A stretch of DNA of 64,000 nucleotides, taken from NCBI GenBank assembly GCA_963716925.1, contig CAVQUX010000033.1, forward strand, positions 620,001 to 684,000, read 5' to 3'. The stretch comes from DAISKN01 sp963716925. GTDB lineage: Bacteria > Acidobacteriota > Vicinamibacteria > Marinacidobacterales > SMYC01. Both the position numbers and the translations under genes were made by a program. Shown piece after piece: positions 58,189 to 64,000 of the stretch. The notes under the pieces were generated by a model. It worked only from the letters and a program-made list of their open reading frames with translations, made no database searches and was not told the origin of the DNA. How positions within the stretch are numbered: position 1 is the stretch's first letter; each line of letters opens with the position of its first letter.

Positions 58189-59652
58189 ATGCAGACGTAC
58201 TACGACTTCCTAGCCCACAGCTACGACTTCCCCGAGGGCTTCCAGGTCCTCGACGACGAGCTCTACTTTCACGGCATCAACATGATGGAGCTCATCGAGA
58301 CCTACAAGACCCCGCTTCGCTTCACCTATCTCCCGATCATCTCCGACAAGATCAAGGCGGCGCGGGGCTATTTCCAGAGCGCCATCGCCAAGCACAACTA
58401 CCGCGGGAGCTACACCTACTGCTACTGCACCAAGAGCTCGCACTTCGAGCACGTCATGGCGGAGGCGCTCAGGGCCGGAGTCCAGCTCGAGACCTCGTCG
58501 GCCCTCGACATGCCCATCATCGAGACCCTGGAGAAGTCGGGGCACCTGAAGAAGGACGTCGTCGTCCTCTGCAACGGCTTCAAGGACCTCGAGTACAAGC
58601 AGTACATCGTGGATCTCCTCCACGACGGATTCGAGAACATCATCCCCATCCTCGACAACAAGGAGGAGCTGGGCTTCTACGAGCACGAGCTCGAAGTGCC
58701 GGCGAAGCTCGGGATCCGGATGGCGACGGAAGAGCCGCCGGAGTCGAGCTACTACACCAGCCGGCTGGGAATGCGGGAGGACGAGATCATCCCCTTCTAC
58801 CAGCAGCGGCTCCAGAACCACCCGAGCCTAGAGGTGCGGATGCTGCACTTCTTCGTGCACACGGGCATACAGGACTCTCCGTTCTTCTGGAGCGAGCTCC
58901 GGCGCCTCACGAACCTGTACTGCCAGTTCAAGAAAATCAACCCCAAGCTGAACATGCTCGACCTCGGGGGCGGCCTCCCGTTCCGGAGCTCGCTCGCCTT
59001 CAACTACGACTACGCCTACGTCATCGAAGAGATCGTCCGCACGGTGAAAGACATCTGCACCGACAACGACGTCGAGGAGCCCGATCTCTTCACCGAGTTC
59101 GGAAGCTACACCGTGGCCGAGTCGAGCGGGACGCTGTTCAAGGTGCTCGCGAGAAAGCAGCAGAACGACCGCGAGAAATGGCTCATGATCGATGGGAGCG
59201 TCATCAGCATGCTTCCCGACGTCTGGGCCCAGCACCGGCGGTTCATCATCCTTCCCATCAACAACTGGGACCAGGGGTACGAGCGGGTGATCATCGGCGG
59301 GATGACCTGCGACAGCGACGACTACTACAACGAGGAAGCCCACGTGGAGTCGATCTTCATGCCGGCGACCCGCACCCAGCAGTTCCTCGGGTTCTTCCAC
59401 ACCGGCGCCTACCAGGAAGTCCTGAGCGGCGTCGGAGGCTTGCACCACTGTCTCATGCCCGATCCCAAGCACGTGGTGATCGGGCTCGACGAGGCCGGCA
59501 ACCGGCTGTACCGCGTGCTGCACGAGGAGCAGAACAGCAAGCAGGTGCTCCGGATCCTCGGCTACCGCCGCGACCCGCTGGTACCGGTGAGCCGACCGGC
59601 TCAGCTCCCGGTGGCCCCAGTAGGCCCAGTAGGGAAGACCGCTGCGGAGTAG
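58189..59652 (+). CDS. Arginine decarboxylase-like, fold-III PLP enzyme (short form)
   Basis: 487 residues, alanine-racemase-type barrel. YTYCYCTKSSHFEHV holds the PLP lysine, FFVHTGIQDSPFF replaces the HIGSQ block, NMLDLGGGLPF binds PLP phosphate and EFGSYTVAES the pyridine side. A C-terminal beta domain includes GMTCDSDD, with the active-site cysteine/aspartate of decarboxylases. The closest known type is the short biosynthetic SpeA of non-enterobacteria. Agmatine is the expected product. It heads a three-gene operon. Confidence 0.87.
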   Translation: MQTYYDFLAHSYDFPEGFQVLDDELYFHGINMMELIETYKTPLRFTYLPIISDKIKAARGYFQSAIAKHNYRGSYTYCYCTKSSHFEHVMAEALRAGVQLETSSALDMPIIETLEKSGHLKKDVVVLCNGFKDLEYKQYIVDLLHDGFENIIPILDNKEELGFYEHELEVPAKLGIRMATEEPPESSYYTSRLGMREDEIIPFYQQRLQNHPSLEVRMLHFFVHTGIQDSPFFWSELRRLTNLYCQFKKINPKLNMLDLGGGLPFRSSLAFNYDYAYVIEEIVRTVKDICTDNDVEEPDLFTEFGSYTVAESSGTLFKVLARKQQNDREKWLMIDGSVISMLPDVWAQHRRFIILPINNWDQGYERVIIGGMTCDSDDYYNEEAHVESIFMPATRTQQFLGFFHTGAYQEVLSGVGGLHHCLMPDPKHVVIGLDEAGNRLYRVLHEEQNSKQVLRILGYRRDPLVPVSRPAQLPVAPVGPVGKTAAE

Positions 59653-60711
59653 ATGGCGAGATCGGTTCAAGACTTCAATCCCAGCGCGGCGAGCGTCTCC
59701 GGAACTCTATGGGGGCTTCCGTTCGACGTGGAGTCGGCGCGGATGGTGGTGCTTCCCGTACCCTGGGAAGTCACGGTCTCCTACGGGGCGGGAGCGGCCC
59801 GGGGCCCCCGGGCGATTCTGGAGGCATCGGCGCAGGTCGACCTCTACGATTCCGAGCGCCCCGACGCCTGGAAGCGGGGGATCGCCATGGCCCCGATTCC
59901 CGAGGATCTGGAAGCGGCCAGCACGCGGCTGCGTGAGGAGGCGGCGAAAGCCATCGCCGCGTTCACCTCGGGCAAGAGCAAGCCGAACTCGGCGGCCGTC
60001 CGGCGAGTGAACGACGGCTGCGAAGTGATGGTCTCGCGGATCAAGCGCGAAGCGAAAGCCCTTCTGGATCGCGGAAAACTGGTCGCGGTCCTGGGCGGAG
60101 ATCACAGCGTTCCTCTGGGGCTCATGCAGGCCCTCGGCGAGCGCGGCTCCTACGGAATCCTTCATATCGACGCCCATTCGGACCTGCGCGACGCGTACGA
60201 GGGGTTCGTGCACTCCCACGCCTCGATCATGCACAACGCGCTTCGCATCGACGCCGTTTCCCGCCTGGTCCAGGTGGGGATCCGGGACTACAGCGAGGAG
60301 GAAGTCGAGGCCATCGCCAGGAGCGGGGGACGGGTGAAGCTCTTCGATTACCGAAGCCTCTCTCGCAGGCGCTTCGGGGGGGAAACCTGGGCGTCGCTCG
60401 TCGAGGAGGTGTTGGCCGAGCTTCCGAGGGAAGTCTACGTGAGCTTCGATATCGACGGCCTCGACCCCGCTCTATGCCCGGGCACCGGGACCCCGGTTCC
60501 CGGAGGGCTTCAGTTCGAGGAGGCGCTCTACCTCGTCGAGCGGATCCCGGCGTCGGGTCGTCGCATCGTGGGCCTCGATCTCTGCGAGGTCTCGCCGGGA
60601 GAGGCGAAGGGCGAAAGCGAGTGGGACGCGAACGTGGGCGCGAGGGTGCTGTATCGACTGTGCTGCGCGGCGCTCGGCAGCGATCCGCCGTCAGCCATCA
60701 GCCGTCCGTGA
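59653..60711 (+). CDS. speB: Agmatinase
   Basis: 352 residues of the ureohydrolase family. GGDHSVPLG, HIDAHSDLRD and SFDIDGLDP carry the manganese ligands (H, DxHxD, DxD). VHSHASIMHNAL matches the agmatinase-type variable loop. Removes urea from agmatine to form putrescine. It starts at the base following the decarboxylase stop. Within the operon the substrate is supplied by the previous enzyme. Confidence 0.93.
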   Translation: MARSVQDFNPSAASVSGTLWGLPFDVESARMVVLPVPWEVTVSYGAGAARGPRAILEASAQVDLYDSERPDAWKRGIAMAPIPEDLEAASTRLREEAAKAIAAFTSGKSKPNSAAVRRVNDGCEVMVSRIKREAKALLDRGKLVAVLGGDHSVPLGLMQALGERGSYGILHIDAHSDLRDAYEGFVHSHASIMHNALRIDAVSRLVQVGIRDYSEEEVEAIARSGGRVKLFDYRSLSRRRFGGETWASLVEEVLAELPREVYVSFDIDGLDPALCPGTGTPVPGGLQFEEALYLVERIPASGRRIVGLDLCEVSPGEAKGESEWDANVGARVLYRLCCAALGSDPPSAISRP

Positions 60712-60718
60712 GGAGCTT

Positions 60719-61690
60719 ATGACCAAAGGACCTGTCTCCCAGTTCATGGAACGACATTATCTCCACTTCAACGCCGCGGCGCTCGTCGATGCCGCGAAGG
60801 CATACGACGAGCAGCTCCATCGGGGCGCCAAGATGATGGTGACGCTAGCGGGGGCGATGAGCACGGCGGAGTTGGGCCGGTCGCTCGCGGAGATGATCCG
60901 GCGGGACAAGGTCCACATCATCTGCTGTACCGGCGCGAACCTGGAAGAGGACGTCTTCAACCTCGTGGCACACGATCACTACAAGCGAGTTCCCCACTAC
61001 CGGCAGCTCGCGCCCGCGGACGAGCAGGCGCTCTACGAGCAGCATTTCAACCGGGTGACCGACACCTGCATCCCCGAGGAGGAAGCGCTCCGCCGCATCG
61101 AGCGCCACATGGAAGTTCTCTGGGAGAAGGCGCGCGACTCCGGAAAACGCTACTTCCCCCACGAGTACTTCTACCAGCTCCTGTCCCAGGGAACCCTCGA
61201 GCAGTACTACCAGATCGACCCCAGGGACAGCTGGCTGCTCGCCGCCTGCGAGAAGAACCTCCCGGTGGTGGTTCCCGGCTGGGAGGACTCGACCCTGGGA
61301 AACATCTTCGCCGCGCACTGCATCGACGGCGGCATCCCCCCGGGCATCATGAAGAGCGGCGTCGAGTACATGATCGACTTCGCCGAGTGGTACACGGAGA
61401 GCTCGAAGAACGGCATCGGCTTCTTCCAGATCGGCGGGGGGATCGCGGGAGATTTTCCGATCTGCGTCGTCCCCATGCTCCACCAGGACCTCAAGCGGGA
61501 GAGCGTGCCCCTCTGGAGCTACTTCTGTCAGATCTCGGACTCGACGACGAGCTACGGCTCTTACTCGGGTGCCGTCCCCAACGAGAAGATCACCTGGGGG
61601 AAGCTCGCGCTTTCGACGCCGAAGTTCATCATCGAGTCCGACGCGTCCATCGTGGCTCCTCTGGTCTTCGCCTGGGTTCTGGGATGGTGA
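60719..61690 (+). CDS. Deoxyhypusine-synthase-like protein
   Basis: 323 residues. MVTLAGAMSTAELG, ICCTGANLEEDVFNL, FFQIGGGIAGDFPI and SGAVPNEKITWGKL are the NAD/spermidine-site blocks; the lysine in WGKL is at the catalytic position. Bacteria lack eIF5A, so such homologues act as homospermidine synthases or related aminobutyl transferases. Together with decarboxylase and agmatinase it suggests an operon making a triamine. Ends before a minus-strand gene. Confidence 0.9.
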   Translation: MTKGPVSQFMERHYLHFNAAALVDAAKAYDEQLHRGAKMMVTLAGAMSTAELGRSLAEMIRRDKVHIICCTGANLEEDVFNLVAHDHYKRVPHYRQLAPADEQALYEQHFNRVTDTCIPEEEALRRIERHMEVLWEKARDSGKRYFPHEYFYQLLSQGTLEQYYQIDPRDSWLLAACEKNLPVVVPGWEDSTLGNIFAAHCIDGGIPPGIMKSGVEYMIDFAEWYTESSKNGIGFFQIGGGIAGDFPICVVPMLHQDLKRESVPLWSYFCQISDSTTSYGSYSGAVPNEKITWGKLALSTPKFIIESDASIVAPLVFAWVLGW

Positions 61691-61704
61691 TCACTGCTCT
61701 CTGA

Positions 61705-62148
61705 TTACCGAATCCCCTGCAGGCGCTCGAGCGCCGCTTCCCCCGTGTAGTAGACGTCCTTCAGGCAGCGGTCGCGCCGGTCCTTCGCGCGGATGCGATC
61801 GCCGAGGCTGAAATCGCTTTCCGCGGCGAACGCGGCGGTCATTTCCTTCGAGGCGCTGGCGTAGGCGTCGACGCACTGGTAGAAGGTCTCGACGGCGAAG
61901 AGCGATTCTCTGGGAAGGGCTCGCGCGAGGCGCTGTCGAAGAACCGCGAAGCGGACTCCCGAAACCGGCGCCCCACCCGAGGACCCCGCGGGATCGCAGG
62001 ACGCGATGACCGCGCGAATCTCGGGCAGGAGATCCTGAGCGACGGTCCGTGCCCGCTCGATTCTGCGGGCGCGCTGTCGACGAAGCCAGAGACGGGCGAA
62101 ACCCGCGGCGAACACCAGCGCCAGAGCGGGAGCCGCGAGCGTGGACAT
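61705..62148 (-). CDS. Hypothetical protein with N-terminal membrane anchor
   Basis: 147 residues. One hydrophobic segment (LAAPALALVFAAGFARLWL) followed by a basic stretch (RRQRARRIERAR) and a helical body (VETFYQCVDAYASASKEMTAAF, CLKDVYYTGEAALERLQGI). The ATG shares one base with the stop of the VTT gene upstream, so the two are coupled. Family not recognised. Confidence 0.75.
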   Translation of the reverse strand: MSTLAAPALALVFAAGFARLWLRRQRARRIERARTVAQDLLPEIRAVIASCDPAGSSGGAPVSGVRFAVLRQRLARALPRESLFAVETFYQCVDAYASASKEMTAAFAAESDFSLGDRIRAKDRRDRCLKDVYYTGEAALERLQGIR

Positions 62149-62729
62149 CAGGCCATCGCCCCGCGGCTCACCAAGCGCCGGACGACGAGGTAGAGGAGCA
62201 CGGCCGCGGCGAGAGCGACCGCGATCGTCGGATAGTGATCCTTGAGGGTCTCCGCGGCCCGGTCCCCGAGCTTCACCGCGAGGTACGCCTCACCGAGAAA
62301 CCTCACCAGGCGCCCGGCGAACACCGCCACCACGAACCGGCGCCAGTCCATGCGCACGACTCCGGCTACGAGAATGAACAGCTTGGTGGGAAAGGGCGGG
62401 GGGCCGAGCATCGCCACCAGGACCGCCAGCGTATCGTTCCTGCGGACCTTCTCTTTGACCCACTCCTGTTTGTCCGTGGGAAAGCGCGACATCATCGCGT
62501 CCCCGCCGGTTCGTGCGATTCGATAGAGGACAAAGCAGCCCGCCGCCGACCCGAGGGCGGCGGTGAGAGCTATCGGAAAGAAAAGAGACGGCCGCTGCCA
62601 GGAGAGGAGCATCACCACGAGGTCGACGCCACCGGGGAGGGGGACGCCGGCGGAATCCAGGAACGAGATGAGAAACAGCCCCGGGATTCCGAGAGCGAGG
62701 AGTTTTCCCTTGAAAGCTTCGAGTGTCAC
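62148..62729 (-). CDS. VTT/DedA-like membrane protein (YqaA type)
   Basis: 193 residues with four to five hydrophobic segments. FLDSAGVPLPGGVDLVVML and LGPPPFPTKLFILVAGVVRMDWRRF are the paired reentrant-loop motifs of VTT (SNARE-associated) proteins, including the G-x-x-x-P-G-G and FxxG arginine. DedA-family proteins recycle undecaprenyl phosphate or flip lipids. Divergent from the F420-type oxidoreductase by 79 bases. Confidence 0.88.
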   Translation of the reverse strand: MTLEAFKGKLLALGIPGLFLISFLDSAGVPLPGGVDLVVMLLSWQRPSLFFPIALTAALGSAAGCFVLYRIARTGGDAMMSRFPTDKQEWVKEKVRRNDTLAVLVAMLGPPPFPTKLFILVAGVVRMDWRRFVVAVFAGRLVRFLGEAYLAVKLGDRAAETLKDHYPTIAVALAAAVLLYLVVRRLVSRGAMA

Positions 62730-62808
62730 GCGCGGGAAGAAAGTATCATGGAACCCGTACCGTCACCGCCCCTTGCGCCGGGAGACGCTTTGATCGTAGT
62801 TTTCGCTC

Positions 62809-63438
62809 ATGAAGATAGCCGTGCTCGGTGCGGGCAACGTGGGAGGCGCGCTGGCGACGGCGCTTTTCCGTAAGGGACACACGATCGTCCTCGGGGTCCG
62901 CGACCCCGCCGCCAGCAAATACCAGGAGATGGCGAAGGCGCTGGGCCCGGCCGCGGCGACGGGAGTGCGCGAGGCCGCCGCTGCGGTCGAAGCCATCGTT
63001 CTCGCGACTCCCTGGTCCGCGGCTCAATCGGTGATCGAGCAGGCCGCGAGTGCGCTCGAGGGTAAGATCCTTCTCGATGCGACGAATCCCATCGGACCGG
63101 GGTTCAAGCTCGCGCTCGGCCACTCGACCTCCGGTTGCGAGATGGTCGCGGCCTGGGCGAAAGGTGCCCACGTCTACAAGGTCTTCAACATCACCGGGTA
63201 CAACATCATGGAGGATCCCGTCGTGGACGGGCGCCGGGCGATGATGCTCGTCGCCGGCGACAACGACGAGCACAAGGGACGGGTGCTGCAGCTCGTGCGC
63301 GACGTGGGCTTCGAGGCGTTCGACTTCGGCAAGCTCGAGAACGCGCGTCTGCTCGAGCCTCTCGCCCTCGTCTGGATCCGCCTCGCCTACCAGCAGGGGC
63401 TGGGAAGGGACTTCGCCTTCGGCATCCTGCGGCGTTAG
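62809..63438 (+). CDS. NADPH-dependent F420 reductase-like oxidoreductase
   Basis: 209 residues. KIAVLGAGNVGGALATAL is the Rossmann GxGxxG, GVRDP suits NADP phosphate binding, and DATNPIGPGFKLALG and VYKVFNITGYNIMEDP are family blocks. Members reduce F420 with NADPH or other small substrates (many are DNA-binding-free homologues of unknown function). ATG at 62809; convergent with the amidase, overlapping by four bases. Confidence 0.88.
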   Translation: MKIAVLGAGNVGGALATALFRKGHTIVLGVRDPAASKYQEMAKALGPAAATGVREAAAAVEAIVLATPWSAAQSVIEQAASALEGKILLDATNPIGPGFKLALGHSTSGCEMVAAWAKGAHVYKVFNITGYNIMEDPVVDGRRAMMLVAGDNDEHKGRVLQLVRDVGFEAFDFGKLENARLLEPLALVWIRLAYQQGLGRDFAFGILRR

Positions 63439-64000
63439 AGGCTGGCGAGGAAGCCCGGCTTGCGCCGGAACTTCGTCGCCTGCTCGAAGGCATAGGCGAG
63501 GGAAATGAGAACGGGCTCGCTCCAGGCCGCCCCGAAGAACGAGATCCCCACGGGCAGGCCCTGGACGTCTCCCGCGGGTACGGTCACGTTGGGATAGCCG
63601 GCGACCGCGGCGAGAGTCGAGCTCCCTCCGGAAAAGTGATCGCCGTTGACCAGATCGGTCGTCCAGGCGGGTCCGCCGGTCGGGGCAACGATGGCGGAGA
63701 GCTGGTGCTGGCGCAGGACCTTGTCGATTCCCTCGCCTCTCGAGAGCCGATGATTCGTGGCGAGGGCATCGAGGTAGGCCTTTTCGGTGAGCGGACCCTT
63801 CGCTTCGGCGCGAAGGAAGAGCTCCTGCTCGAAGTAGGGCATCTCGCGCTCCCGATTGTTCTCGTTGAAGGCGATGATGTCGGCGAGCGTCTTCACCGGC
63901 GCCCCGTCTCCGAGCCCGGCGAGATAGAGGTTCAGGTCGGCCTTGAACTCGTAGAGAAGGACCTCCATTTCGGACTCGCCCAGCTCGTCCCCGGAGGGAA
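63435..64000 (-). CDS. Amidase-signature family enzyme, C-terminal part
   Basis: About 188 residues of the C-terminal half are visible and the frame stays open to the window end. VAPTGGPAWTTDL, GGSSTLAAVAGYPNVTVPAG, GLPVGISFFGAAWSEPVLISLAYAFEQATKF are the ending of amidase-signature enzymes (GatA-like but of the amidase/peptide-amidase branch). The Ser-Ser-Lys core lies outside the window. It hydrolyses an amide; substrate unknown. Confidence 0.87.
   Translation of the reverse strand, partial: PSGDELGESEMEVLLYEFKADLNLYLAGLGDGAPVKTLADIIAFNENNREREMPYFEQELFLRAEAKGPLTEKAYLDALATNHRLSRGEGIDKVLRQHQLSAIVAPTGGPAWTTDLVNGDHFSGGSSTLAAVAGYPNVTVPAGDVQGLPVGISFFGAAWSEPVLISLAYAFEQATKFRRKPGFLASL

Noticed and set aside
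1..64000. Search for tRNA and rRNA genes
   Set aside because: GTTCGA-like strings occur only in attC cores and coding DNA without acceptor stems. No rRNA-like stretch was noticed by eye; a covariance search was not possible.

Overview
The window is high-GC bacterial chromosome with dense coding on both strands. It most likely comes from an acidobacterium or a close relative. The main pointers are an 880-residue duplicated orphan permease (ADOP type) beside a PadR regulator, a large stock of secreted peptidases and hydrolases, and small paralogous families typical of that phylum. The phylum assignment is inference. No rRNA, tRNA, CRISPR array, phage gene or transposase was seen.

Layout. 1-12.7 kb: mixed housekeeping and secreted enzymes (esterase fragment, nitroreductase, Sir2 deacetylase, TolB-like propeller, family 2 glycosyltransferase, Tat-exported M20 peptidase, tannase-family lipoprotein, YceI, PEBP, a PilZ fusion, ilvD). 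12.7-20.1 kb: a run of hydrolases (S9 peptidase, S45 acylase, oligopeptidase B) and a DUF2071 protein. 20.1-28 kb: an ABC exporter, DinB-like and ankyrin proteins, a D-aminoacylase-like amidohydrolase, and ADOP/PadR. 28-33.5 kb: a very large degenerate subtilase with FG-GAP repeats, a rhodanese and an M42 peptidase.

33.5-43 kb is accessory DNA. From 34.2 to 39.9 kb it is an array of integron-type gene cassettes with six recognisable attC sites but no integrase in the window. Cassette cargo includes an RDD membrane protein, BrnT/BrnA and MazF-like toxin-antitoxin pairs, small membrane proteins and a pentapeptide-repeat protein. Further small single-gene units without visible attC sites follow (MaoC-like, DHFR-like, VOC, S33 hydrolase, a VOC fragment).

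43-53 kb: a Ser/Thr kinase convergent with a CsgG-like protein, an MFS transporter and an alkyltransferase-like protein. Next is a minus-strand operon of a small membrane protein, a sodium:solute symporter, a membrane redoxin-histidine kinase and a DUF1028 protein. The redoxin-kinase reading frame is broken only by one in-frame TGA, placed exactly at the peroxidatic cysteine position and followed by a SECIS-like hairpin. I read it as a probable selenoprotein sensor kinase. 53-64 kb: a matrixin-like protease, an SLC13-type permease, divergent ppsA/ppsR, a polyamine operon (arginine decarboxylase-like, agmatinase, deoxyhypusine-synthase-like), a VTT membrane protein, an F420-type oxidoreductase and an amidase cut by the window end.

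Four genes (glycosyltransferase, S45 acylase, DUF2071, RDD) each read through only if one extra base is removed. This may be an assembly indel signature rather than four independent pseudogenes.
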